Of a stretch of DNA of 58,609 nucleotides, positions 33,038 to 40,477 are shown in pieces. Source of the stretch: Bacteroidota bacterium (lineage in GTDB: Bacteria; Bacteroidota; Rhodothermia; Rhodothermales; Rubricoccaceae); NCBI GenBank assembly GCA_012960515.1, contig DUBD01000169.1, forward strand, positions 10,730 through 69,338. Direction: 5' to 3'. Each line of letters begins with the position of its first letter. The stretch's first letter is position 1. The notes beneath the pieces were generated by a model that was not told the origin of the DNA, made no database searches, and worked only from the letters and a program-made list of their open reading frames with translations. Made by a program: the position numbers and the translations under genes.

Positions 33038-33823
33038 ATGGAAAAAAGCACCCCCATCGGTCTCGTCGCCGGCTTCGGCCTCGTGTTCGGCGCCATCTTC
33101 CTCGGCGACGGCTGGCAGACGTTTTTCGACCCCAAGTCGCTCATGATCGTCGTGGGCGGGACGCTCTCCGGCCTCCTCGTCTCGTTCACCATCGACGAGG
33201 TGAAGCAGAGCCTGGCGTCTATGAAGGCACTCTTCGGATATCAGGCGCCCGAGTACGACGAGCTGGCGGATGCCTTGCTCGAGTACGCGAAGGTGGCCCG
33301 CCGCGACGGCCCGCTGGCGCTCGACGCCAAGCTGGATGAGGTGGACGACGACATGCTGAAGATGGCCATCGAGATGGCCGTGGACGGCGTCGCGCCCTCG
33401 CGAGCGGAAGCGGTGCTGCGAACCCGAATGACCGAGGCCGCCTCGGCCCCGGCGCTGCTCGTCAAGTTCCTCAACAAGGCCGGCATGTACGCGCCGGCGT
33501 TCGGCATGGTGGGCACGCTGATCGGGCTCATCCAGATGCTCCAGAACCTCAGCGACCCGACGGCGATCGGCCCGGCGATGGCCGTGGCCATGATCACGAC
33601 GTTCTACGGCGCGCTCCTCGCCAACCTCGTCTTCCTCCCGATGGCCGCGAAGGCACAGAGCCAGATCGCGATGTCGGCCAAAGGGCACGAGATGATCCGC
33701 ATCGCCACGCTCGGGATCCTCGCCAACGAGGCCCCCGGCGCCATCGGCCAGCAGCTCCGCCAGTTCACCGGCGGTAAGGCCGAGCCGGCCGCGGCTCCGA
33801 CCCCGCTCCGCAAAGCCGCCTGA
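33038..33823 (+). CDS. motA: Flagellar motor stator subunit MotA
   Basis: A 261-residue membrane protein of the MotA/PomA family with four membrane helices. Visible parts are GLVAGFGLVFGAIFLG, SLMIVVGGTLSGLLVSFTID, FGMVGTLIGLIQMLQNLSDP and MITTFYGALLANLVFLPMAA, with the cytoplasmic loop between helices 2 and 3 carrying charged residues for FliG. The helix pattern looks like PomA/short MotA rather than enteric MotA, which could mean sodium coupling in a marine host; the ion cannot be told from sequence. Lies 165 bp after flgE behind a hairpin; a separate promoter is likely but not clear. Confidence 0.94.
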   Translation: MEKSTPIGLVAGFGLVFGAIFLGDGWQTFFDPKSLMIVVGGTLSGLLVSFTIDEVKQSLASMKALFGYQAPEYDELADALLEYAKVARRDGPLALDAKLDEVDDDMLKMAIEMAVDGVAPSRAEAVLRTRMTEAASAPALLVKFLNKAGMYAPAFGMVGTLIGLIQMLQNLSDPTAIGPAMAVAMITTFYGALLANLVFLPMAAKAQSQIAMSAKGHEMIRIATLGILANEAPGAIGQQLRQFTGGKAEPAAAPTPLRKAA

Positions 33824-33826
33824 TCC

Positions 33827-34600
33827 GTGGATCCCACGCTTCCCCCCGGCCTCGCCGACGACGACGAACCCACGGCGCCATTCTGGATGGCGACATTCAG
33901 CGACATGGTGACGCTGCTGCTCGCCTTCTTCGTCATGCTCGTGGCCATGTCCGAGGTGGAGGTCAAGAAGTTCGAGGAGGCCCTGAGCTACTTCACCGGC
34001 CGTCGCGGCATTCTCCAGGAAGAGGGGCTCATGCCCGGCATCATGGGCGTCCTCGGAGAGGAGGAGGTGGAGATCCAGGAGAGGCGGTACGAGGACCTCG
34101 CGCGGTACGTCCACGAGCAGGGGCTCACCGACGCCGTGGAGGTGGACCTCACCGCGCACGGCATCCGCGTCACCTTCGTGGACTCCATCGCGTTCGCCTC
34201 CGGCTCCGCCGCGCTGGCGCCCTCCGCGCGCGACATCCTCGGCCGGGTAGGCGCCGCCGCCCGGGCGGCCTCGGGCGTGGAAGTGGAGGGCCACACCGAT
34301 GACCAGCCCATCGGGACGGCGGCGTACCCCTCCAACTGGGAGCTCTCCGCCGCCCGCGCCGCCAGCGTGGTCCGGTTCCTCCTGGAGCAGCCCGGTGCGC
34401 TCCCCGCGCAGGACTACCGCGCCGTGGGCTACGGCGAGTTCCACCCGCGCGATTCCAACGACACCCCCGCCGGACGGCTCCGCAACCGGCGGATCGCCAT
34501 CCTGCTCCGTTCCCGCCCCCTCGCGGACTCCAACGCACTCCCCAACTCGGGCCCGATCGAACTCCCGTTCCCGACCGGCGCCCCGACCCTCGACTCATGA
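33827..34600 (+). CDS. motB: Flagellar motor stator subunit MotB (OmpA-like)
   Basis: A 257-residue stator protein with a GTG start. The short N-terminus leads to the single membrane helix FWMATFSDMVTLLLAFFVML, in which Asp26 is the ion-binding residue. The plug/linker region follows. The C-terminal OmpA-like peptidoglycan-binding domain has FASGSAALAPSARDILGRVG, VEVEGHTDDQPIGTAAYPSN and WELSAARAASVVRFLL with GRLRNRRIAILLR. It anchors MotA to the wall. Starts 3 nt after motA and overlaps fliL (ATGA), forming a stator operon. Confidence 0.95.
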   Translation: MDPTLPPGLADDDEPTAPFWMATFSDMVTLLLAFFVMLVAMSEVEVKKFEEALSYFTGRRGILQEEGLMPGIMGVLGEEEVEIQERRYEDLARYVHEQGLTDAVEVDLTAHGIRVTFVDSIAFASGSAALAPSARDILGRVGAAARAASGVEVEGHTDDQPIGTAAYPSNWELSAARAASVVRFLLEQPGALPAQDYRAVGYGEFHPRDSNDTPAGRLRNRRIAILLRSRPLADSNALPNSGPIELPFPTGAPTLDS

Positions 34601-35049
34601 AGCGCCTCGTCCCCGTCGTCCTGACCCTCGTCGCCGTCGTCGCGAGCGCCATCGGCGTGTTCACGCAGCGTGACCGCATCGAGCAGATGCTCGGCGGGGC
34701 GCCCCCGGCCGCGGCCGTCACCGAGGTGGAGCCCCCCGTGGAGTTCGGCCAGTTCGCGGAGATGGAGGGCATCGTCATCAACCCGAGGGACTCGAACGGC
34801 CGCCGCTACCTCATGGCGAAGATCGGCGTGGAGGCCGAGAGCGAGAAGACGCTGACGCGGCTCGAAGAGCTCGGCCCCGCTGCTCGCGACGCGATCCTGA
34901 CCATCCTCGCATCCCAGTCCTCCCAGCAGCTCAGCGACATCACGCGCCGCGACTCGCTCAAGCAGGAGGTCCGGGGCGCGCTCAACGGGCTGCTGGGCGA
35001 CGACGGCTCCGTCTCGCGGATCTACTTCACGCAGTTCGTCCTGCAGTAG
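34597..35049 (+). CDS. fliL: Flagellar basal-body-associated protein FliL
   Basis: A 150-residue protein with one N-terminal membrane helix (about 4-22) and a periplasmic stomatin-like domain: EGIVINPRDSNGRRYLMAKI, GPAARDAILTILASQSSQQL and RDSLKQEVRGALNGLL. In other bacteria FliL forms a ring around the stator and raises torque. The C-terminus IYFTQFVLQ is typical (y.t.fv.Q). Overlaps motB by 4 nt; the fliM promoter follows directly. Confidence 0.92.
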   Translation: MKRLVPVVLTLVAVVASAIGVFTQRDRIEQMLGGAPPAAAVTEVEPPVEFGQFAEMEGIVINPRDSNGRRYLMAKIGVEAESEKTLTRLEELGPAARDAILTILASQSSQQLSDITRRDSLKQEVRGALNGLLGDDGSVSRIYFTQFVLQ

Positions 35050-35059
35050 CGGAGTCGTC

Positions 35060-35075
35060 TGGCCCGACTCTTGCG
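35060..35075 (+). promoter_or_regulatory. Sigma-54-type promoter of fliMN
   Basis: TGGCCCG-N4-TTGC matches 6 of 7 plus 4 of 4 consensus positions at correct spacing. It ends 26 nt before the fliM ATG, the same geometry as flgF, flgB and fliO. Confidence 0.75.
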
Positions 35076-35100
35076 AGGGGTCCGTCGAACCGCTCTCCCC

Positions 35101-35997
35101 ATGTCCGACCCCAGCTTCATCGTCCGCGCCGACCGCGAGAAGGGCGCCCCCGCTCCGTACGATTTCCGCCGCCCGCAAGTGGTTTCGGACCGTCAGGCCG
35201 GGGCCGTCCGCCGCGCGCACGATGGGTGGGCGAAGGCGCTGGCGGAACCCCTTGCCGCCGGGCTCGGAACGGACCTCACGGTGGAGGCGCAGCCGACGGC
35301 GGAAGTGCTGGCCGTGGACTTCGTCCGCAGCCGCGCCGTCCCCGGCGCGTTCTACCTGCTCCGGCTCGGGACCGCCCTGGAGGGCGTGACACTCGCGTTG
35401 GACGTGTCCCCCGCGCTGGCGCACGCGCTTGTCGAGCGCGAGCTCGGTGGGGGAGGGGCTCCCGCCCTGGGGAGCGCCACGCGCCCGCTGACGGCGTTCG
35501 AGGCTCGGTTGCTCCAATCGCGGTTGCTGCCGCTGTTCTCCCGCGCGTTCGAGGCCGCCTGGCACCGGCCGATCTCGCTGCTCGGGTTCGACCCGGACCC
35601 CAGGCGGCTTTCCTTCGTGGAGCCCCAGACGCCCGTCCTCGTCGGCGCCTTCGAGGTGGCGATCGGGGAGGCTCGCGAGACGATCACGCTCGCCTACCCG
35701 GCCGCGGAGGTCCGCTCGCTCCTCACCGACGCGGCCGACGACCGCCAGCCGCTGGCGGCGGGCCCGGCCGTGCTCGACGACCTCCCGGTGGAGGTCCGCG
35801 CGGAGTTCGGCCGCGTGCAGCTCTCCGTGGAGGACCTCCTCCGCCTCGCGCCGGGAGACGTGCTCCCGCTCCACCGCCTCCCCGACTCGCCCGTGGCCGT
35901 TGAGGCCGGCGCCGGGCTCCGGTTCGAGGCCGACCCCGGCCGGAACGGCCCGAGCCTCGCGCTCCGCATCCTCACCCCCCCGCACCCCCTCCGATGA
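35101..35997 (+). CDS. fliM: Flagellar switch protein FliM lacking the N-terminal CheY-docking motif
   Basis: A 298-residue C-ring protein. The middle domain is recognisable: APYDFRRPQVVSDRQ (usual YDF.RPDR), then LALDVSPALAHALVERELGG with the GGGG loop and LTAFEARLLQSRLLPLFSRA. The C-terminal SpoA/FliN-like domain has LPVEVRAEFGRVQLSVEDLL and LRLAPGDVLPLHRL. The first 15 residues do not contain the L-S-Q-x-E-I-D-A-L-L peptide to which phosphorylated CheY binds. The start is fixed by the promoter at 35060-35075; an ATG at 35071 would lie within it. Overlaps fliN by 4 nt. Contains a 17-bp octamer palindrome. Confidence 0.9.
   Translation: MSDPSFIVRADREKGAPAPYDFRRPQVVSDRQAGAVRRAHDGWAKALAEPLAAGLGTDLTVEAQPTAEVLAVDFVRSRAVPGAFYLLRLGTALEGVTLALDVSPALAHALVERELGGGGAPALGSATRPLTAFEARLLQSRLLPLFSRAFEAAWHRPISLLGFDPDPRRLSFVEPQTPVLVGAFEVAIGEARETITLAYPAAEVRSLLTDAADDRQPLAAGPAVLDDLPVEVRAEFGRVQLSVEDLLRLAPGDVLPLHRLPDSPVAVEAGAGLRFEADPGRNGPSLALRILTPPHPLR
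35742..35758. repeat. 17-bp palindrome CCGCCAGC-C-GCTGGCGG
   Basis: Perfect 8-bp inverted repeat of the iterated octamer with a one-base spacer, inside fliM (frame Arg-Gln-Pro-Leu-Ala). Confidence 0.85.
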
Positions 35998-36356
35998 ACG
36001 ACGTGTCCGCCCCCGCGATGCCTCCCGCTGCCGCACCTGCCCCCACGCCCGCGGAGGCGCTCGCCCCGCAGGCCGCTGCGCCGCAGGCGCCCGCACCGGC
36101 CTCCGGGATGCCTCGCACCTCGCCTGCGCTCGACGCGCTCGGGAGCGTGATGCTGGACGTGACGGTGGAGCTAGGCCGCTGCCGGATGCCGCTGAGCGAG
36201 GTGGCGGCGCTGGACGTGGGGAGCGTCGTCGAACTGGAGGCGCGCGCGGGGGAGCCGCTCCCTGTCCTCGTCAACGGCCGCGTCGTGGCCTACGGGGAGC
36301 CGGTCGTGGTGGATGGGCAGATGGCGCTGCGGGTGATCTCCGTAGGGGCTCGGTAG
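35994..36356 (+). CDS. fliN: Flagellar switch protein FliN
   Basis: A 120-residue C-ring protein. A Pro/Ala-rich N-terminal extension (about residues 1-42) precedes the SpoA domain: VMLDVTVELGRCRMPLSEVA, LDVGSVVELEARAGEPLPVL, VNGRVVAYGEPVVVDGQMAL and RVISV. This matches FliN closely. It forms the lower C ring and docks FliH-FliI. It overlaps fliM (ATGA) and is followed by a short gap holding the fliO promoter. Confidence 0.94.
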   Translation: MNDVSAPAMPPAAAPAPTPAEALAPQAAAPQAPAPASGMPRTSPALDALGSVMLDVTVELGRCRMPLSEVAALDVGSVVELEARAGEPLPVLVNGRVVAYGEPVVVDGQMALRVISVGAR

Positions 36357-36359
36357 GGG

Positions 36360-36375
36360 TGGCACCGTTTTCGCC
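36360..36375 (+). promoter_or_regulatory. Sigma-54-type promoter of fliOPQR
   Basis: TGGCACC-N4-TCGC matches 6 of 7 and 3 of 4 consensus positions and ends 28 nt before the fliO ATG. Same geometry as the flgF, flgB and fliM elements. Confidence 0.68.
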
Positions 36376-36402
36376 AGACGGTGGGAGACCCTCCGCTCTC
36401 CC

Positions 36403-37230
36403 ATGTCTGGCGTCTCCACCTTCTTGCGCTCCCGCTCCGTCGATCCCGCCCCGCTGAAGCGAGCAGGGCTTCTGACGGTCCTTCTGATCGCCCTCGTGGC
36501 CGCCTCGCGGTGGATGGGCCCCGCCGCGATGGAGCGCCCGGCAGACTCCGGGCAGCGGCAAACGGGTCCGGCGCTGGCGGAAGGCGTTTCCGCCCCGAGC
36601 CGGTCGTCCCTGCCGGGCGGCGTCGCGCTGCTCTCGATTGTGCTGGTGGGCGGCGGACTGGCGGCGCTCGTCGCCAGCCGACGGCGCGGAGGGCGCGAGG
36701 CGACGCCCACCGAAATGGAGGTGTTGGAAACGCTCTCCCTCGGTCCCGGTCAGAGCCTTCGGCTCGTCGCCTGCGGCCGCGAGGTGCTCCTGTTCAGCGT
36801 GACCGGAGAGGGCGCCCAGTTCGTCCGCCAGTGGGACCGCGCCACGTTTGATGGGAGCGTAGACCTGCGCGAGGCGGCGGGGGAGGGGACGCCGCCCGCC
36901 GCGGAGGTTGTGCCCGATGCCGCCCCCAGCGCGGAGACGCCGCGAGTCGCAGAGGTGGCTCCCCCCGAACCGACGCCCGCCGAGGCCCCAAGCCCTCCGC
37001 CGCCGACCTCCCGGTGGATCGTGCCGACGCCTCCCGCCGCCGCTCCGCCCGTCCGCCAGCCCGCGGCGCCCGTCCCGCTGGCGGGGCGCACGGACGAGGC
37101 CGAGCCTGCGCCCACCGAGTCGGTCCTGCCGCAGTTCGCGGCGCCGGCCGAGCCCGCCCCAGCTCCGACCCTGTCGGAAGCGCCGGCCTTCGCGACCGTT
37201 CTCCGCCAGTTCGCCGCCGCCCATGCGTAG
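36403..37230 (+). CDS. fliO: Flagellar export-gate assembly protein FliO
   Basis: A 275-residue protein with an N-terminal membrane helix (about 20-36), a second hydrophobic helix (about 70-86, VALLSIVLVGGGLAALVA), and a small cytoplasmic domain typical of FliO: EVLETLSLGPGQSLRLVACG and REVLLFSVTGEGAQFV. A long Pro/Ala/Glu-rich tail follows (about 155-275), which is unusual in length. FliO helps assemble the FliP/FliR core. Overlaps fliP by 8 nt. Confidence 0.85.
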   Translation: MSGVSTFLRSRSVDPAPLKRAGLLTVLLIALVAASRWMGPAAMERPADSGQRQTGPALAEGVSAPSRSSLPGGVALLSIVLVGGGLAALVASRRRGGREATPTEMEVLETLSLGPGQSLRLVACGREVLLFSVTGEGAQFVRQWDRATFDGSVDLREAAGEGTPPAAEVVPDAAPSAETPRVAEVAPPEPTPAEAPSPPPPTSRWIVPTPPAAAPPVRQPAAPVPLAGRTDEAEPAPTESVLPQFAAPAEPAPAPTLSEAPAFATVLRQFAAAHA

Positions 37231-38131
37231 CGCCCTCGTCCTTCTGGCGGCCGCGCTGCTCGCGCTCGGTGCGCAGGCACAGCCCGCGGGACTCTCCGCG
37301 GACGACCTCGCCGCCGCCCAGGCCGCGACCAACCAGGCCGTCGCGAACGCGGAGGCGGAGCAGGCCGCCGGCATCGCGCCCCAGGTGCCGACCGAGGCGC
37401 CCGCGCTTCCTGGCGCGCCCGCGCCCGCTCAGGCCGCGCCCTCCCAGCGGCTCGCGCCGCCCTCGTCCTCGCCCATTCCGGGCCTGACGGTCTCGCGCGA
37501 CGGCGAGTACGCGCTGCCGATCCAGCTCCTGCTGGCGCTGACCGTCCTCACGCTCGCGCCGAGCATCCTCATCCTCATGACCAGCTTTACGCGGCTGGTC
37601 GTGGTGTTCTCGATCCTCCGCACCGCGCTCGGGCTCCAGCAGAGCCCGCCGACGCCGGTCATCATCGGGCTCTCGCTGTTCCTGACGTTCTTCGTCATGC
37701 ACCCGGTGTTCGAGGAGGTGGACCAGAACGCGCTCCAGCCCTACCTCTCGGGCGCGCTGGATCAGCAGTCCGCGATGGAGATCGCGTCCACCCCCATCCG
37801 CGGGTTCATGCTGGAGCAGGTCCGCGAGAAGGACCTACTGCTGTTCATGGACCTCGGCGGGATCGACGCGGTGGCGACGCGCGACGACGTGCCGTTCCAC
37901 GTGCTCGTGCCGGCCTTCGTGATCAGCGAGCTGCGCGTGGCCTTCCAGATCGGGTTCATGCTGTTCCTGCCGTTCCTGGTCGTGGACCTCATCGTGGCGA
38001 GCGTGCTCATGTCGATGGGCATGATGATGCTGCCGCCGGTGATGATCTCGCTGCCCATCAAGCTCCTCCTCTTCGTGCTGACGGACGGGTGGTACCTCAT
38101 CGTGGAGTCCGTCGTCCGCGGATACCTCTAA
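37223..38131 (+). CDS. fliP: Flagellar export-gate protein FliP
   Basis: A 302-residue integral membrane protein of the export pore. A cleavable signal peptide (to about residue 20, LGAQAQP) and an Ala/Pro-rich spacer precede the core. The core has YALPIQLLLALTVLTLAPSI, LILMTSFTRLVVVFSILRTA, LGLQQSPPTPVIIGLSLFLT and FHVLVPAFVISELRVAFQIG with IPFLVVDLIVAS-like FLPFLVVDLIVAS. The end SMGMMMLPPVMISLPIKLLL is diagnostic. It starts inside the end of fliO. All conserved gate segments are present. Confidence 0.97.
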   Translation: MRSALVLLAAALLALGAQAQPAGLSADDLAAAQAATNQAVANAEAEQAAGIAPQVPTEAPALPGAPAPAQAAPSQRLAPPSSSPIPGLTVSRDGEYALPIQLLLALTVLTLAPSILILMTSFTRLVVVFSILRTALGLQQSPPTPVIIGLSLFLTFFVMHPVFEEVDQNALQPYLSGALDQQSAMEIASTPIRGFMLEQVREKDLLLFMDLGGIDAVATRDDVPFHVLVPAFVISELRVAFQIGFMLFLPFLVVDLIVASVLMSMGMMMLPPVMISLPIKLLLFVLTDGWYLIVESVVRGYL

Positions 38132-38165
38132 GCCCGCTCGCCCGAGCCGCCAGCGCCCCGTTGCC

Positions 38166-38435
38166 ATGAGCCCCGACGTCGCCCTCCACTGGATCCAGCA
38201 GGCCCTCGTGCTCACGCTGACCGTCGCCTCGCCCCTCCTCGGGGTGGCGCTGGGGGTGGGCGTGGTGGTGAGCCTGTTCCAGGCCCTCACCTCCATCCAG
38301 GAGATGACGCTCAGCTCCATCCCGAAGATGGCCGCCGTCGCGCTCGTGCTCCTCGTGCTCTCGCCCTGGATGCTGCAGCTGCTGACGGACTTCGCGACGG
38401 AGGTCTTCCAGGCGACGGCCCTCGTCTCGGACTGA
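38166..38435 (+). CDS. fliQ: Flagellar export-gate protein FliQ
   Basis: An 89-residue protein with two membrane helices, the normal FliQ size. Conserved parts are LTVASPLLGVALGVGVVVSL and FQALTSIQEMTLSSIPKMAA, matching the strongly conserved Q-x-x-T-x-I-x-E/Q-x-T-L-x-F/S-x-P-K pattern, then LVLLVLSPWMLQLLTDF. Forms the pore with FliP and FliR. Lies 34 bp after fliP and 46 bp before fliR. Confidence 0.96.
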   Translation: MSPDVALHWIQQALVLTLTVASPLLGVALGVGVVVSLFQALTSIQEMTLSSIPKMAAVALVLLVLSPWMLQLLTDFATEVFQATALVSD

Positions 38436-38481
38436 TGCGCGGGGCGTCCCTCCCAGCTGGCGGCGCGCGAGCGCAGGCGCG

Positions 38482-39252
38482 GTGTTCCTGAGCCCGGAGC
38501 ACCTCCTGCGCGTGCTGTTCGTGTTCGCGCGCGTGAGTGGGCTGGCGTTCTCGGCGCCCGTCTTCGGGCACAAAAGCGTGCCGGTCCTCACGCGTGTGCT
38601 GCTGAGCGCGCTGCTGGCCTTCGTGCTGGCGGGGTTCTCGACGACACCGCTTCCTGCCCACGCGCTGCATCCGGTCGGGTTCATGCTGATCGCCGGTCGC
38701 GAGGTGGTGACGGGGCTCTTGCTCGGGTACGCCGTCCGCTTCGTGTTCTGGGCGGTGGAGTTCGCCGGCGAGGCCATCGGGTTTCAGATGAGCCTCAGCC
38801 TCGCGCAAGCGTACGACCCCATGAGCGGGGGCACGGTGAACCCGCTCGGGCGTGCCATCGGGCTGTCGTTCCTGCTCTTGTTCGTGCTGCTGGACGGGCC
38901 GCAACAGGTCGTCGTCGGCCTCGCGACCTCGTTCGACGCGATCCCTCTGGGCGGGGGACAGGTGGCGGCCGGCGGCCCGCTGTTGCTGAGTTGGACGGGC
39001 GCGTTCTTCTCCACGTCCGTCCGGCTGGCGATGCCGTTCCTCGTGGCGCTCTTCCTCGCGGACGTGGGGCTGGGCGTGTTCTCGCGCGTGGTCCCGCAGG
39101 CGGACCTCTTCTCCATCAGCCTGCCGCTCAAGCTGCTGGCGGGCTTCGCCATCGCGATCGTGTTCCTGTCGTCGCTGTTCCCGCTCGCGCCGGGGCTCTT
39201 CGACGGCGCCCAGGCACAGATGCGCGAGATGGTCCGGGCGCTCGCGCCGTAG
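38482..39252 (+). CDS. fliR: Flagellar export-gate protein FliR
   Basis: A 256-residue integral membrane protein with about six hydrophobic segments, starting at GTG 38482. Recognisable segments are LLRVLFVFARVSGLAFSAPV, LIAGREVVTGLLLGYAVRFV, FAGEAIGFQMSLSLAQAYDP and FSTSVRLAMPFLVALFLADV with GVFSRVVPQADLFSISLPLK. These are typical of FliR (export gate core). Order fliP-fliQ-fliR is the universal one. The gene is followed by a 145-bp gap with the flhB promoter. Confidence 0.95.
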   Translation: MFLSPEHLLRVLFVFARVSGLAFSAPVFGHKSVPVLTRVLLSALLAFVLAGFSTTPLPAHALHPVGFMLIAGREVVTGLLLGYAVRFVFWAVEFAGEAIGFQMSLSLAQAYDPMSGGTVNPLGRAIGLSFLLLFVLLDGPQQVVVGLATSFDAIPLGGGQVAAGGPLLLSWTGAFFSTSVRLAMPFLVALFLADVGLGVFSRVVPQADLFSISLPLKLLAGFAIAIVFLSSLFPLAPGLFDGAQAQMREMVRALAP

Positions 39253-39369
39253 CCACTCAGCGCCGCCGAGCACCGCCGCCAGCCGGGGGCGGGAAGGCGA
39301 GGCCGGTCGTGCGGAAAAGGCTGCCGCGCCGATACGGCCGGATGCGCCCTGACGGCGCCCTGGGCAGGC

Positions 39370-39385
39370 TGGCACGGCCCGTGCA
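39370..39385 (+). promoter_or_regulatory. Sigma-54-type promoter of the flhB operon
   Basis: TGGCACG is a perfect -24 element, then N4 and GTGCA as -12. It ends only 13 nt before the flhB ATG, so the transcript would be almost leaderless, unlike the other four. The element lies in the fliR-flhB gap. Confidence 0.62.
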
Positions 39386-39397
39386 CAGCCCCGCGGC

Positions 39398-40474
39398 ATG
39401 AGCGACGCTCCCGACCGTAGCGAGAAACAGTTTGACCCGACGCCTCGGCGCCTGGCGAAGGCGCGCGAGGACGGGCAGGTGTTCCGCTCCCGGGAGTTCG
39501 GGTCGGTCGCCCTGCTGGCGGTCGCGGCCGGCGTGATCGGGCTGGGGGCGGGGCCCGCGATGGGCGTGCTCCGCGGCCTCACCGCCCGCGTCTACACCGA
39601 CGCCGGGCAGGTCGTGCTCACGCCGCACTCCGTGCAAGGCATCGTGCTGGAGCTCGGCGCGGACGTGCTGCTCATCCTCGGGCCGCTGTTCGTGGCGGTC
39701 ACGGTCGTGGCGGTCGGCGTCAACGTGGCGCAGTCGGGGTGGGTGTTCTCGCCCAAAGCCTTGCAGCCCAAGGGAAACCGGATCTCGCCCGCACAGGGCG
39801 CGAAGCGGCTCTTCTCCTCGAAGGGGCTGTTCGAGCTGGTCAAGGCCCTCGCGAAGGTGGCCATCGTGGGGCCGGTCGTCTACGCGACGGTCCAGACCTG
39901 GATGCCGGAGATCCTCGCGCTCCACCTCGTCCCGTTCGAGGCGGCCTTCCCGAAGGCGGGGACCTGGACGCTCCTCCTCCTCACGCAGATGCTCCTCGCG
40001 CTCGGCCTGCTGGCGGGGGCGGACTTCGCGTTCGAGAAGTGGAAGTACACGCAGGACCTCAAGATGACGCGCCAGGAGGTCAAGGACGAGGCGAAGGACA
40101 GCGAGGGCGACGCCCAGTTCAAGGCCCGCCGCCGCCAGATCGCCCGCGAGCGCGCCAGCCGCCCGCGCCTGGACCACGCCATCCTCAAGGCAGACGTCGT
40201 CATCACCAACCCGACGCACTACGCCGTCGCGCTCGCCTACAGCCCGGAGACCGGGCCGGCACCGGTCGTCCTCGCGAAGGGCATGCGGAAGCGGGCGCTC
40301 GCGATCAAAGCCCTCGCCGCCGAGCACGGCGTCCCGACCGTCGAGAACGTCCCGCTCGCTCGCGCGCTGCACGCCAGCGTGGAGGAAGGCGCCCCCATCG
40401 ACGAATCCCTGTACACGGCGGTCGCCGCCGTCCTGGCCGAGGTCTACCGCCTCCGCGGCACCCTCCCGTCCTAG
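39398..40474 (+). CDS. flhB: Flagellar export switch protein FlhB
   Basis: A 358-residue protein with four membrane helices and a cytoplasmic autocleaving domain. The N-terminus has SEKQFDPTPRRLAKAREDGQ and VFRSREFGSV, typical of the family. The cytoplasmic linker is MTRQEVKDEAKDSEGDAQFK, and the cleavage site is VVITNPTHYAVAL with Asn271-Pro272-Thr273-His274. Cleavage switches export from rod/hook to filament substrates. Begins the flhB-flhA-flhF-flhG-orf-fliA run; 3 nt to flhA. Confidence 0.97.
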   Translation: MSDAPDRSEKQFDPTPRRLAKAREDGQVFRSREFGSVALLAVAAGVIGLGAGPAMGVLRGLTARVYTDAGQVVLTPHSVQGIVLELGADVLLILGPLFVAVTVVAVGVNVAQSGWVFSPKALQPKGNRISPAQGAKRLFSSKGLFELVKALAKVAIVGPVVYATVQTWMPEILALHLVPFEAAFPKAGTWTLLLLTQMLLALGLLAGADFAFEKWKYTQDLKMTRQEVKDEAKDSEGDAQFKARRRQIARERASRPRLDHAILKADVVITNPTHYAVALAYSPETGPAPVVLAKGMRKRALAIKALAAEHGVPTVENVPLARALHASVEEGAPIDESLYTAVAAVLAEVYRLRGTLPS

Positions 40475-40477
40475 CCC

